Shown in pieces: positions 12,389-27,010 of a stretch of 64,000 nucleotides of DNA. The notes beneath the pieces were generated by a model. That model had not been told where the DNA came from and searched no databases. It saw nothing but the letters and a program-made list of their open reading frames with translations. Source of the DNA: Paramecium octaurelia (taxonomy: Eukaryota; Ciliophora; Oligohymenophorea; Peniculida; Parameciidae); contig CAJJDP010000061.1 in assembly GCA_905182995.1 (NCBI GenBank), forward strand, positions 82,149 through 146,148, given 5' to 3'. The translations under genes and the position numbers were made by a program. The stretch's first letter is position 1, and the number at the start of each line of letters is the position of its first letter.

Positions 12389-15300
12389 TGCAGAGCAAAG
12401 TTAGATCTAATTAACATTAATTAATTGATAAGAATCATCATATCTAAATGCGAAGTGAAACTCAAAGCTGTTATGGCATTACATAAATAATTTAAACCGC
12501 CTCAGTTATTTAATTCGTATAACCTGAACTTTTATCAGAATTCAATCTTAAAGAGGCTATTGAATTTTGATAATCTTTTTAATAAATATGATTTTGAACT
12601 TTCGTCTTCGATCTCAGGTATCAAACAACCTCAGATATTTCTGCATAAACCTCTCAAGATCCTGTTGACATCTTGAAAGTATTCTGCTGGTTTCTATTTC
12701 AATAAGAATGCAATTATGTATACAATGATCTAGAAAACTACAAAAACAAAAGAAAAAACCTTGTAATAATAAATTACCTTAAAGAAGCTCACATAATTGA
12801 GAATTTTTCATATCAATAATGAGTTGCACCCTAACTAGGTGACACTCTCAATAAGGAACAGACACTGCCTTGATCTCAGAGCAATAAAAAATGTGTCTTT
12901 ATTGTAACACAATGCTATCAAACTAACTCATGGAATATCAGCTCATTTAAACAACTAACTTTATTGAAAATTAAATCAAGCTCCCACATTTTTTTTGCAT
13001 CTAAGAAATCAGAAATAAGTCAATCAATTCTTCACCAAGTTGTACTTTTTATATATGTATTAAAACAATTAAAATTCGCACTATGGAGGAAAAGCAACTG
13101 GGAAAAATAAAAGCTTCTCTCAAACTGCAGCTAAATATTATAATTACTCAATTAATCCTTCGATCATCTACTAATAAATGCCTAGGATCAATATCTTATA
13201 TATTGATACTAACCTTCTACTTTATTCATAAGTATACGTTTCTTTAGAAACAAAAAGAAGAATTAAATAAATGGTGTATGCCATGATTTAATTTCTTCAT
13301 CCTCCAACTAAATTCTATAATACCATCTGAATATAAAAACTTTAGGAGGAATAAAAGTCCAAAATCATTTCAAGCAGAACTGATCACACACTTTGTTTTC
13401 CAAATAAAAAGCCAACATAATCCTGAATTCAATCAATTCATACTCTCACACATACCTATGAATCAAACTTCTTAATTTGAGAATAATGATCCTACTAAGA
13501 GCTCTAGGAAATTTTTCTTCAGACTATCTCATAAGATGAACGTGCTAATTTATTAGTATTACCATCATCATGCATTAATTATGATGATAAGAAAAATACT
13601 CATAAAATATGCTGTTTGATACACACTTGCTGATATCACAATTTTCACATCTTCTCTATGTTACTTATATATTTGTCAATATCCATGCTGCAAATGTAAT
13701 AATACTACAGGTGAACAGAGTATAAGATGCTTAAATGCCATCAACACATTTACAACAAAAAGCCCTATGGAATAAGAACAGGATATTTTTGCATTAATGG
13801 AGAATCCGCCAGGAATATCTGTGCAAGCCCTTCAATCAGTATATAAAGAAGAATGTGAACATTCTCACAGGTAGCTCTATTAAATATTTCATAGATGAAT
13901 AGAGGACATCAGTAACATTTTTGATACACTATAAACGAACAAATTAAGGATATACACCAACAACTATGAATAAAAATTGGGAATTTCCTTCTATTGGACT
14001 TAATATTTAATAAGGCAAACTTATAAATAAGAGTACAGAGACTGAAAATTTTATTATCCACATAAAAAGCAATATTATGATACTAATGATGTTTGATAGA
14101 TTTTAGTTTTGCTTTAATTTTTCGACTACAAAAGACATTTGACGCCTTAATGGAGCAAACATTAATTGTTAATCTGATCAATCAAGTATTAATTTTCTTT
14201 TTTTTATTTTATATTGAAAAACATTTGGAAAGTTTCTGTCTCTCATTCGAAAGTTATGATTTTATGATTAATCATTTTTATCATAATATATATAAAGTAC
14301 TTGAATATTTAAAGATTTTACGAATGTTCAAATTCTAATAGCATAATTCATTTTGAATTTTCTGAGACTATGGTGATAATATTTTCAAAATACTAATTTT
14401 CATTAGATATTAATCGATATTCCTTTTATTTCACTTTCTAATAATCGTAACATTGAAAATTAAAAGCAATAATTTCCTCATTCTTAATTGATTGGAGAAG
14501 ATACATTTACAATTTACAAAGTCAAAAATAAAAGAAATCATTATATCTATCTTGCAAAATGATTTTTAACGAAAAGTATAAGGTTAATTGAATCAAAGGG
14601 ATAACAAAAAAACAGAATTTGTGTGAGATTTTAGTTGCTTCAAAAAAATAGAAACAAATGATTCAAATTAATGATTGAATTGTAGGGAAAAGAAGCAATT
14701 TCAGATTCTCTCAGCTTCTTAGAACATTACGTAAACCAAAGATGTTGGGTAAAGCAAATTGTAAATTGAAAAATTTTCTCAATAAGAATAAGAGAGGTTT
14801 AATTAGGTGATCAATGATTTCAAATGTATTTGTAATTATAAATTAAATTAATGATCATGACTTCAATTGCAAAAATAACTTTGCTGAAGAAAATATAGAA
14901 AGTAAATACTATCTAATTCAGAAAATGTGGCAAGATCAAGATAATATTTATTTCTTAAAACATTTAGTACATCACACTTCCATTGATAATAAATTCATCT
15001 AAAGTGGATCAAATTCCTAGCCAGGTCTTATAAGCAACTAATATTTTTGCTTAACATTACTCTTAGTTTCAAGAAAAGCATTGTATCTCCAAAACCAAGG
15101 TTGAGTGACTTTCCTTTAGTTTACAAGCATCCATTTTTAATGCTTATTTTATCTGGGCGTTTAAGAAACATAATCAAATTTTTTAATTTAATTAACTTGG
15201 AATTCTAATAATGTTATTCAAAGGTCCTCATAATTATTTTATCATACAGCTTATGATGTTTTATGTTTAGCATGTTTTTCTTTTATCTTCCATCTTTTAA

Positions 15301-15849
15301 GTAAAAGATTAATCATAAACCTATTAGTGATGAAGCATAAATTTAAGTCCGATTTGTAGTCAACTTTCTGCTTAATTTATTTTTCTTTGATTTTGATTGA
15401 AGGATAAGTGTAATTCTATGGACATCAAAGTACTATCAGAGGGGATTACAAGTAATGAAAAGGATGAAATAAAATTAAAAAGAATACTTAATATGATTTA
15501 GGTTGGCTGTTTATTTATCAAAGCAACTATAGATGAAAGCATGACTAAGATATACATTTAATAATATTGAAATGAATGTTTGGGATGATATCTTCTTACG
15601 ATGTATGAGATGAAGCAAATAGAAAATTGCTAATTATTTAAGAGATGAAACATCAGTTAAAAATAACTAGTTTGAGTAAATTAAGAGATCGATGTAAAGT
15701 TAGGCATTGGTTAAATCATTTTAGTTTTTCTGGATGGTTTTGAAATCATCAAGCTTTCGAAAAACAAGGTTTAAACAAAATTAACACAAATAATTTTATA
15801 AAGAGTAAAATAGTTATTCAATTCAAATTTGAAAGATACATTGATTCAC
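12389..15849. other. Gene-poor stretch
   Basis: I see no supportable gene. Overlapping open frames occur between 13084 and 14340 on the plus strand, but two different frames look equally protein-like over the same bases, which argues that neither is real. No tRNA, repeat array or transposon end was recognised. Confidence 0.35.
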
Positions 15850-16450
15850 TACATAGATCATCATGCATTAATTGAGATTAAGTACCATTTTTATATCTTA
15901 AATATAATAGTTACCATTTATCCATTTGATCTCCATTTCCATGATTTGAAATAATAAACTATTTTAATAATATGTCCAGTCTTTAAGTTCATTTAATTCA
16001 AGAAGGTTTTTATCAATAATTAATATTAAGTCTTATTAAACAAATCCCTTTTTTTGCTTTTTTGGTAATTGTTTTATTCCTCCTATAGGTAACTAGATAT
16101 TGAAATTTTTGAATAATATGCTTATATATCCATTTGAAATCAACTTAGACTTAGTTTATAAAAACTTAGAATTCTTCTTTTTTTCTATTGTTGGCACTTT
16201 GACTTACTGAACAATTGTCTCAAAAAGTACCCAAGCTCTGCAATTCACATCAACAAATAATGAAAAAATTAGCAAGGCCTTTATAATTTTAATGAGTGTT
16301 ACCTTTTATTGTGAGAGGTCTTTTGTCATAAAACAAATCGAAATAGAATTTAATCCATAGATTAATTTATAAGTCATGATTATTTTATCCCTTTTCTAAA
16401 TCAAATCTAGTGTTCAATCGCTAGCAATGATCAAAGTCTTCGTAAGAATA
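15850..16450 (-). pseudogene. Possible relic of the repeat family (coiled-coil part)
   Basis: The minus strand encodes KNLLELNELKDWTYY, which resembles NKNLLEINK in the coiled coil of the 506-2975 gene, and the underlying DNA matches closely (aaaaaccttcttgaa). Flanking residues are basic and hydrophilic. No repeat module or zinc finger can be read, and the frame stops after a short distance. I treat it as a weak, decayed trace of the family lying head to head with the 16931 gene. Confidence 0.25.
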
Positions 16451-16930
16451 TCAATTGAAAGTGGACAACTCTTTTTATCATTATTTTGAACAACCATCGA
16501 ATTGTTATTAATTTAACAAATAACTTTAATCTCATAAAGTACCATTGATATATACTTTTGCAAAATCTTTATAATTATTATAAATTGAAATATTAATATA
16601 AGTCATTAAATGAATAAAATATACAATAAATAATCTGAGATATTTTTTGTAAACTCAATCGCTTTTTTTGATTCGTACGCATTCTCAATTAATATTTTAA
16701 ATAATAGTCATGCAAAAATATAAAACTATTAAGAATAGTCCCGATGGAATAAATTTTATTATGATTCCTTAAATATTTCACATTATCATTGTGCGTTATC
16801 AATCATTAGAGAATGCCTAATAGTTTTTAATATATTATATATGTAATTAATTTTGTGTTGACTTATTAATAGAAATTGTATCGTTTTTGCTTATCGTTTA
16901 TTATTTGCAAAATAATCTAATTTTCCTCAA

Positions 16931-19280
16931 ATGATCTCAAACCAGGAATATTGTACAGAGCACCCAAATTCTTAGATTGGTGGCATTTATATTGGCAATC
17001 AGTGTCCAAAAATATAGAGAAAGCTTTGCATGGAATGCATTCTGGAACTTAAAATACCTGTAGAATAAATTTTAACAAAAAAAGAATTCCTCAAATAATT
17101 ACTTTAAAGATCAAACAACTTGAATATGTAAAATGTATTGGAACAAAATTAATCTAAGTCAATTGTGAAACCATTTCTTAATCAAATTGATTTAATTGAA
17201 AGAGAAATTGGGTTGATATTTCAAAGCAAGAGAGATTCTATTAAAACAATTTCAAATGATTTAACCTAAGGAGATAATAAATTTCTCAACATTACTAAAG
17301 ATAGTTTGAATCCTTTTGAATGTTCTTAAGAGGAATTAGATTTTCTTGTGAATTTTATGGATAGTAATATTTTTGAATAATGGATTAATTAAAAAAACCA
17401 TATTAATACTGCCATTTAAAAATTAGGATTATTTTTGGAAGGGCTCACAAAATATCTATTTAAGGCTAGTCATTTGGTTGGAGAAATTCATAAACATTTG
17501 TAAATATGTTAATTTATGAAGTACTTTGTTATAAAATCAAGAAAGAAAAATTTAATTGGAAGGGGTTTAGAGATTTTAAAATCGATTAATGAAAACTTCT
17601 TTTCATCTAATAACAAAAACTAATGGAGATAAGCTTTATCAATAAAATGGAGAGACTCTTAAAATGTATACTTAATGATAAAATTTTTAGAGAAAAGAAT
17701 ATTGTAGGATCAAAAAGAAATGATTAAGTATTGCTTAATATAGAGCAAATGAAATATTTAGAATTCTAAGGATAATATGGAATAAATGGGTATAAATATA
17801 AATAATGGAACTATTTATGGAAAGGAAAATAAGTTGGGGGTGGCAATTTCAATATTTTGGGATAAAAGGAAGGAAAGTGGATTGATTTATGTGACGATTT
17901 TTGGGAGTATTAAAGATACCTTTAATTTTTAATTTAGTAACAAGCAGATATTTGAAGAAGGTGATTACTAGGGTGATAACAGAATTGGTGATTGGATTAT
18001 AAGTTAGAAAAGTTAAAAAATGTAAATTTTCAGATTAATTTAAATTTAGAGGAGGAGGAGCATATGAGATGGGTTTGAAAATTGGAAAATGGATTGAGTT
18101 GAGTAGAGGTTATTGTGATGATTTTTAGACCACCTAAAATGGTGAGTATAAAAATGGTAAAAAAGTTGGTTAGTGGGATATTTTACAGGATAATGGAAAA
18201 GGTTATTAATAGATGTAAATATGATTTGAATTGCTAAATTATGAATTTTAGAGGTGGTGGGTAGTATGATGTAATTGGCAATGAGATAAAAACAGGAAAG
18301 TGGACTGATATTAATAAAGGATTTTCCAGGCATTCCTAAGTAACTTACACTGGAGAATATAAAAATGGGAAAAAAGTGGGTAAATGGAATATTTGGTATA
18401 AAAGCATTGTTTTAGATCAGTAAAATAAATAGATGTAAATATAATTTATAATATTATTTAATTATAAACTTTAGTGGAGGTGGGTCATATGATGAGATTG
18501 GTGATGAGTTAAAGATAGGGAAGTGGATTGATATAATTGAGGAATTTTGTGATGATAAATAAGTAACATTTAAGGGTGTATATAAATATGGTAAGAAAGT
18601 TGGTGAATGGGAAACTTGGTATAAAGAAGAAGGATTAAATAAATTAAATATAAATATGTAAAAATAATCTATATAGCGCGGTGTATAATAACATTATTAG
18701 CGGTATCGGATTCTATGATAATGACTAAAAAGTCGGAAAGTGGACTGATATAATGAATGTATTTACATATTATTCTTAATTAATTTATCAAGGTGAGTAT
18801 AAGAATGGTAAAAAAATTGGGAAATGGCAGATTAAATATAATAATGAAAAGGATATCTAGAGATGTAAAATTATCATTGAATTTTTAGTGGCGGTGGATC
18901 TTATTATGAGACAAAAATTGGGAAGTGGATCGATGTAAGTGAGGGATTTTGTAGAGATTGCTAAGTAACTTATAGCGGAGCATATACAAACGGGAATAAA
19001 GTGGGTCAATGGAAAATTTGGTACAAGGACATAATTGGATATAATGAAGAGATGTACATTTTTAAACCGTAATTATAAATTGTTTAGTGGTGGTGGATTG
19101 TATGAAAATGAATGCTGTAGTATTAAAAATGGAATATGGATTGATTTAGATTAGAATTTTAATTCTTCAAAATTAGTAACTCATAAAGGTGAATATAAAA
19201 ATGGTAAAAGAGTGGGTGTATGGGTGGAAATGGATATTGAAAAATAGAAGCAGCTTAAAGAAATTAATTATGATAATTGA
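16931..19280 (+). CDS. B-box-like zinc finger, coiled coil and MORN_2-like repeat protein
   Basis: ATG 16931 opens MISNQEYCTEHP..., with cysteines and histidine (YCTEH, QCPK, KLCMECI) matching the zinc-finger layout of the 506-2975 gene, then a long acidic/basic coiled coil. Repeats begin near 17800 and run to the end: GGGSYDEIGDELKIGKWIDI followed by TFKG.YKYGKKVGEW, and six further units. Introns of 20-40 nt sit at most unit boundaries, usually reading AGATG|GTA...TAG|TGGTGG. The frame shifts once near 17614-17618 within five A residues. Dropping one A joins the coiled coil to the repeats, so this may be a sequencing error. The stop is TGA 19278-19280. The function is unknown. Confidence 0.75.
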
Positions 19281-22200
19281 ACATTTATAAAATATTAAAG
19301 AATAATAATTTATTAATAATCTATTTGAGGGTTTTTATGATTGATATAATCTTATTTTTTTGTGAAATAAATTATAATATTTGAATAATGAAGGTTTTGC
19401 TTTACCTTACAGTTCTGCCAGACTTAGAAGTAAAAGAAAGATATATGGCTAAGATAGTTAGGCAGAAATTTTAAACATTTTTCACTGCATTAGTCTCAAA
19501 CCTTTATTAGATTCTCTATTCTCCATCTTCGTATGCAAGATTATTCAACTTGGAGAGCTTGTTAGTATAGTTAGAAGATAAATTAACTCAAGAAACAAAT
19601 TTAATTATCGATCAGTTAGGGATGTTATGATATTTTGAAATGAGAATAGCAAAGAGTAATATAAACGGCTATTTTACTTAGGAACTCAATAAGGAATTGA
19701 GAATCTGTTGTTTTATGTATTTAATAAGAAATTTAGAAATTTTTCTTAAATATTATTTTTTAAACTTTAGATATTTAGTCTTAGAATGAGTTATTTGTAT
19801 AGTTAAAATTAATAAATTTTAAAGGAAAGCAGAAATCATACCATATATATTTTGTTACCATTCTGCTAGATAATGTTTTCAAAATTACTAATTAAACACC
19901 CTTATTAACTCTCCTATCTGATTCTTTTTGATATACAATCTATTCTTCTTTTAATAAATAAGATGATAAAAACACATTGAGGATTTGCTGTCTATGTTGG
20001 TCATGGAAAAAAAAGAATTTTTAACCCCAATATTATGAATACTATTATTGAATTTGTCTCAATCAGTTTAATTCGTCCCTTCATGTATCATAAACTGAAT
20101 CTGCAACAAAAATCTTAGATAAGATTCCTTAATTTAGTATTCAACTAATATAACGATTGAATATATAGTACATCTAATCTTCTTTAATCAATAGCTACTT
20201 TATAAATTTTTTTGTTTTTATATATAAAACGTAAATATATAAACATTTACAGAGGAGTAATCCTTAAAAATAAAGACATGCAAATTATATAATTAGAAAT
20301 ATATATGCATTTGAAAGTGCACCAAAACTGCATCAAACATTATTATTTCTAATTATAAACCATAATGAAAATTTTTTACATCTTTCTGGTGATAAATTTT
20401 ATTTTAATAGTTATTTATTAGAAGCTATAATTACAGTTAAGAGATTTTATGTAAAGTGGTAATTTAAATTTACTCAAATTTGCAAACAATGAAATGCACA
20501 CTTTTTTTGTTTTAAAAATCAAATAATCTATTTAAACTAAAAGCAAAGTGGAAAATGAGAGTATTATTAATTTTCATGAAAAAATTTCGTTTTAAAAAAA
20601 TTATTCATTATTTAATAAAAGAATTTTTATTCGAAATTCAAAAGTTTAACTTTAAACTAAATTAAAATGTAAACTACCAGTCCATCCTATCCCCATTGAA
20701 ATTTCATTAAATTTACATAATTATTTATTATTTTATGTCCTCTGCATAGGATATTCATATTGGAGGGGCTAGAGTAATGGTTGGTGATAAGTTATAGAAA
20801 TTTTATGAAAAAGAATCCAATGAAACAACCAAAAAGAATTATATTTATGATGAAGTCAATGGGAATCATTATCCTTTAGCATTATTCCAAAGTTGAAATA
20901 TTAAATATTATTACTAATTGATAGTGGAATAACGAACTTTAACCGTCTTATTTTTTAATCATCTACATCTGTGAAATATATGAAAATATTTATCTACACT
21001 CCCCCACCTTTAACAAATACATTTTATCTTATACTCATTTTCTTTACATAAAATCCTCTATTTTGTTTTGAATCTCAATTCCATAAATTTATATAAACTA
21101 CTTTATTTTAATTGGCCGAATATTATGCTTTATTAGGAATTTATGGAAAGGCTTTATTCAAAAGAACAAGTCTTGTTTCTTCCAGCTATTTAATTATTTT
21201 AGTAGCCTCATTTGTTCATAAATCTTCCAACAAATGTTACTCTTTTTTTTAGCCTTAAATTTAAAGTAGGAATTTTAACCGCTCTATCTAAAATCACTTA
21301 TTCTTTCCTTAAATTCCTTCTAACATGTTCGAAATAATTCTCAAGTATTTGATCTGCACAACTTTTAAGCTGTAATCGTGAAATGGATTGTTTTATCCAT
21401 TTTTAATTATGTTCCACTTTATCTTCACTCAAACTTACCGAATATTCTCATTCAATTTTGAATGTATTAAAATTCATATTTGAATAATGTAATTTTGTAT
21501 TGTAAAATTCTAATTTTATTTTTAATGTAAATACCAATGTAATGAAGATACTCAACATTCTTCTTTTCTTCCTAAGGCCTTTCCTTTTATTGTTTTATCT
21601 TCCTATTAATTATTACCATTCAGCTCGAAGAATCCATAAGAATAATTAGTTGATGTTAATTAATAATATAGATCAATTGTTTAATTTGAAATCAATTTTT
21701 TAAATATCTTTAATATGTTTGCTTCCATTTTGTCATGTAAATTCTGGAATAAACAATCTCAGTTTTAAATCTTAGAATTACTTCTTAAAATGTATTTCAG
21801 ATAATGGATCACAATGTTAGTAGCGAATTTTTTTTTTTGAAAAGGTTAATAATATGGAAAAATTCAGAATTTAGATTTATGATGGGATTGATTCTCTTAT
21901 AAATTAAATAGCATTTTTCAACAAAGTTCTCTTTTTATCGTATTTTATGTTATTTTATTTGATAGATTCATCTACATTATTATTATGATAATTTTGTTAT
22001 TAACTAAGTCCACGCTACTCAATAATGGAAAAAACACTAGATCAAATGAATCTAATAAGGGGTTCAGCCCTATAAACCCTTTGATTCTAGCCAGTGGGAT
22101 ATTTCTAATCAAAATTTATGAATGATGTAGTCCAAAATGAATCTCTGTTGGTCTTAAAACCTTCACCTTCCTGTAAGTTATCCTTAAAAATATATTATTT

Positions 22201-25200
22201 TAAACAATTATTTCAAAAATTAATCCTATAAATCAATTACTTTCTCATGTAAAAATATATTAATTTCGAGAATGAAATCATTAGCCATATAAGAGGACAT
22301 AACTATATAGAATGTAAGAATATTCTATGTTATTCATTGAACTAAACTGATAAAAATTTATAAAAAGTTGTAGAAATGATAAATCAGTCAAGTTACAGAC
22401 TTAAATACTTAGAAAATAATAGCAATTATTAATAATTATTCATCTTTATTTTTACTTGAAATTATTCATCAAGGTATTCATTGCTGAAAGCGTATTATCT
22501 AAATGCATTGATTACAAGCGTAATTATAAACTCAATGCACTTAAAATTTAAGCTTTCTAACTTTTTGGTTCACTATAAATTCAACCCAAGAGAGTTGCAT
22601 AAAAAATTATTCTTAGAAAAAAGAAATTATGACTTGATTGAATAGATTGAATTATAATTCGATATCATATGTGATACATAAGCAGCTTTTCAAAACTGTC
22701 TAGAATTTAAAAAGGAAGAAATAAAAGCTATAATTACTATTATTAAGGAAATAAATTTTCAGATTTCTGAAATAGACAATCAAAATCACCATATTGAATA
22801 TTCAAGTATACAACAATAATTACTTAATAAATTCTATATTTTTTTTTCAATTTTTAATTTTTTCATGATGTATTTAAATAAAATGGTTTAATTAATAATA
22901 TTCCTAACTAGATATTGTAGAGATTTTTTGAGCACTTCATCTCATGCTAAAAGTAACTTGAGGCTAAAATTAATTGAAATGTGTTGCTGAATAATGATTT
23001 TCCTGAAATTAAAAATAGTCCTTTTATTTTTTTTGGCTTCGTTTTAATTAAATGTCCTGTTTACCTAAAAGATGATACTTTGCATGATTTATTCAATAAA
23101 ACTGTATGCATTTTAAGACATTAAAGAGGATATACCAATATAGATATAATATATTCAAAATAATTGTTTAAATCATTATCATCAATTTATATAGAAGAAT
23201 TATTCATTTATAAAATAATATAGCTTAAATTCAATTGAATACAAATTCCAAATTCAAATTTTATTGGATTTTAGTCTAATGGGTTCTAAGTCTTTAGTAA
23301 TTCCATTCACTTAGCCCTAATCTATTTGATAATCACTATCCATAAGGTATATACCAATATCTCTCCTTAGTAAACCTTCAGTATCAGAATGCTCTTTTTC
23401 TGTAATATTTCCCTTTTGAATTATCCATCTGCGGCTCCCTATTTCTAGAAGGTGCTTCAATTTCAAGTAGGCTCTTATTCTTAGTGTTCTAGCCAATAAT
23501 AAATAGTTTAAGATCATCTTTCAAAAAGCGTTTTTAGACTTTAGGATAGTAAATTCTTCATCCATTCGTTAAATTTGAACTTTTTCTCAACTCTATTACT
23601 ATTCTAATCTGCATTGATGACACTAATTCTCTCGATCCATCCCTTTCAACTCAAACAAGAATTGGTCCAGAAGGAAATCCTTTTAGTATACTCTAATTCT
23701 GTCATCATCAGAAACTAAAGAGATAAAAGGATTTTGTAAGACTTTATGTATGCTCTTATTTCCTTTTTTACAATAATGAAATTTTAATCAACCCTTTCAA
23801 TATTCATAGCTTATTTTAGCTTGTTCGTCCGTTTATTGACGGGGCCTAAAATTAGATATCAAAATTACTCTACAAACTCTTAATTGTATAATTTAATTGA
23901 AATTTATACTTAAGTGATAGATTCTGATTATATGAAGAAAGATGCAATCTTGTTAGGACTTGCTTCTAGGCAAAATATTCAAATATTATTTAATAGGATT
24001 AATTATAGGTTGTATTTCTATATAAACATACTTTGGATTAATGATTTATCTTCAACTATGGTACAGTTAGATGGTGTCATGTATGCTTTAATATTTCTAG
24101 AATTATATTTTTCAAAGTCATTTCTAAGTAAATTTTAGTTTAGACTTTTTCACATCCATCAATTTGATAGAGAAATAGTGGAAATCAAAATCAGCCTAAA
24201 CTCTTTCAGCCTTTCTGAAGAGCCTCACAAACTCTTTGCTGAATTATATTGCTAAATAACTTACCATAATAGGCCCTAAAGACCTTTAAGTAATTGAAAG
24301 ATTTTATTCCCTTGATATAAGTCCTTTTCATCATAGCCTTAATCTGTATTTTATTCTACTCCCTCAAATGTTAGTATACAAAAATTTCTTAGTGTTTTGT
24401 TATGTACTTAGGAATTTATTGGGAATCACATTAATTAATGAACCAAAGTAAAATTGATTAATAATAATTCCGAGATTACTACTCTTAATTTAAAAGGTTC
24501 ATGATGCATGGTAATGAAATCAGTACAGTCTGAAATTATAAATTTTTCATTGATCGGGAAGAGAGAAGGAAAGCAGTATTAACAAGTATGCACTTCAGTA
24601 TATAATTAATATAAAAAGTATTCTGCAATTTTTATTTGTTATTTCTTTCCTTACCACAACACCATCCTGAGTTTAACTTCCAGAGCATACCATCTCCTTT
24701 TTTAAGGAAACTAAAGCTCTAAGAGACAGGCTCTGTATTTTTTTCACCCATTCTTAGGATCAAGTTTTTTCCTTTCCCTCAATAGGCTTCGCTCAGTCAA
24801 TTAAACTTAGGTAATACTTATTCATATCTCTTATATTTTAAGTGGTTCGTTATTATTCAAAAGCTAGATCCAGATAGTTAAATTTCAGTTTAGCATTTTA
24901 ATTTAATTGAAGAATTAATTTTTTTAAATAATATCTCTTTTACCACTTTTCATTTTCTTTATCTCCCCATTGCTCTTTATTGAAAGCATATTTTGTTGTA
25001 TTCATAATTTAAATGAGTAGCAAATCCTTATTGTTTGATTAGATATATAAGATGGAGTTAACTAAGGATGATGTTGAGGGGGGGTCATCAAATCCTTTAG
25101 AATATTTCAAATGCTCAATTATTACTTCAATCTTCACAGTTTATTCCATAGTATTCTGATATAAAGGATTTGCTAGAGGCATTTTTCGAATTTTTAATTA

Positions 25201-26549
25201 GTAAAGAATCAGTTAACTGTAATAAGAATAAAGTGATATTAAAGTGTTATTCAACTACTTTACATAATGATAAATTTTATTCAACTCTTACTAAATTATA
25301 GATTGTATTGCCATCTGGTTTGTCTGTGTAATGTTATAATATCACTCGAACTTAATAATTAAGACCTATTATCCTTAGAAATAATCTAATCATTATTACT
25401 AGTGCAAAATTTGTTAGGTTTTTAAGAATCAATTTGATTGATAATATTGAAAAAAATTTCAAATTTCCAATCATTAAAATAATTTATAATCAAATTAGCT
25501 GAAAAGAAATCCAAAATCTTTTTGAGAATTTAAAAATTGCTATGGTAATTAAATCATATTTGTTCACAATAATAGTTGACTATGATTATGCATTAAAATT
25601 TGCTTTTGTGAGATATTTATAACATTGTAGAAATCAAAAATTTTTTCACTAACCTCCATAACACTAAGAGACATCCTGAATTAATTTTAGATTTAAAAAT
25701 TCCAATATTGGATTATGGTCTTGAAATTTTGTGGCCTAGAGAATAATTATAGAGGCTTCAAGATCATTATAAATGAATGCATTATAAGTTATGCTATAAA
25801 ATGTAGAGAAATGAAATGGCTGCTCTTTGGATGATAAATTCAAGTTTGGAAAATAATAACTGGGATATATAAAAAAAAATATCAGATCATTGAGCATCGG
25901 TTTTAGATTTAGCAACCTTTATTTAAAAGATAAGCTCAATTAAGGGGTTGAGATTATATATTTGCTGAGTTAGAGCAATACAAATCCTTTAATTCGTGAG
26001 AATAATTCCTTTCTTTACAAGCAATTATAGAATTAAACTTCTAATAAAGACAAAAAAAAGTATGTTGAGAATATGGAATATAAATAAATATTGATATTCT
26101 TATATTGAAGCAAATAAAAATTATCTATTTATGATAATTTATTTACTTTTAAAGACCTTTTAACAATTTTTAATTTTTAATCCGAATTTATTAATCTATA
26201 GTGAGTATTTTATTGAAGCAGCTTCAAAATGCAAGACTAATTTGAACTTATTTTACATTCAAAGAATATTCGCATAATGTGTTTTAAAATTTGAAATTAG
26301 ATTCTAAGGGTTTGTTGATTACTAGTTGGATATTGGGTTGACTTGCCCTAACATTGTTCATCACTAAGCGATAATCTATCAGTATTTATCAAGATAGCAT
26401 AACTTGGAAGGTATTGGAAAATTGGCTGGTTTTAAGAAGTCTTTTTAAACTCTTATTTTTACAAATTTATCGCATAAGCCACTTATAAAATGGATTTCTA
26501 TACAAAAATATATGTTTGATAAGTGTGTTATTTGGAAGGATGGGTGTGT
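19281..26549. other. Gene-poor stretch with scattered open frames
   Basis: Seven kilobases without a gene I can name. Open frames with protein-like composition include 19388-19630 plus (MKVLLYLTVLPDLEVKERY), part of 20750-20895 plus (DIHIGGARVMVGDK), 21210-21440 minus, 22455-22820 plus, 23280-23760 minus in several frames, and 25060-25650 plus with an internal TGA near 25500. None shows a domain I recognise, and most need a frame change or a TGA ignored to extend. They may be decayed genes or chance frames. Confidence 0.35.
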
Positions 26550-27010
26550 GGGTAAATTACGCCAAAATTTCTTTTGTAATGATTATCTGAAGGTAAAATT
26601 TGTGGATCTTTTTTAACATCCCATAAACGGTTAAAGTAATCATAGCCACTAGATGCTAAAGTAGTGCCATCAGTAGAGAAAATAAATGATAGAATTTCAC
26701 TTGAATTACCATTTTATGTAGCTTTTCTTTATCCTGTCTTTACATCCTATATACGGATAGAGGTATCATAACTAATGACTATGCAATTCATTTGACTCAT
26801 GTATTTTTATATTTTTCCATTTACAATTTAACAGTTATGCCTAATTCAGATCTACATTCTCAAATTCTCATCTATTGAAATTGCATCTAACAAATTTTCC
26901 ACCAAATAAAGAAGTGTTTTATATTTTTGATATTCACAAAACTTTATTCCTTCCAATCCACCTGCATTTACTACTAATTTGCGTGAATTAGATCCACATT
27001 AGATAAATCT
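26550..27010 (-). pseudogene. WD40 repeat gene relic
   Basis: The minus strand encodes CIVISYDTSIRI.DVKTG followed by ILSFIFSTDGTTLASSGYDY and RLWDVKKDP, two adjacent WD40 blades with the expected spacing. Upstream in the same frame is ERFIQCGSNSRKLVV...GLEGIKFCEY, which could be another blade, but a TGA near 26840 interrupts it. No start, zinc finger or intron model could be assigned. It may derive from the same family as the 6841-8394 gene. I call it a relic because of the internal stop and lack of a complete propeller. Confidence 0.5.

Noticed and set aside
13084..14043. One plus-strand frame from ATG 13084 continuing through three TGA codons
   Set aside because: Another frame over 13620-14110 is open without interruption and looks equally protein-like, so protein-like appearance is not evidence here.
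506..19280. Left repeat proteins as classical MORN (radial spoke or junctophilin type) proteins
   Set aside because: The modules have GEYKNGKKVGRW plus a separate GGGSYD...GKWIEL half, which fits the MORN_2-like pattern better than the YEGxxxxGxxxGxG MORN repeat found at 42998-43678.
22040..22110. Possible stem (AAGGGGTT ... AACCCTT) near 22060-22080 as a terminator or RNA gene
   Set aside because: The pairing is imperfect, and rho-independent terminators are not expected in a ciliate.
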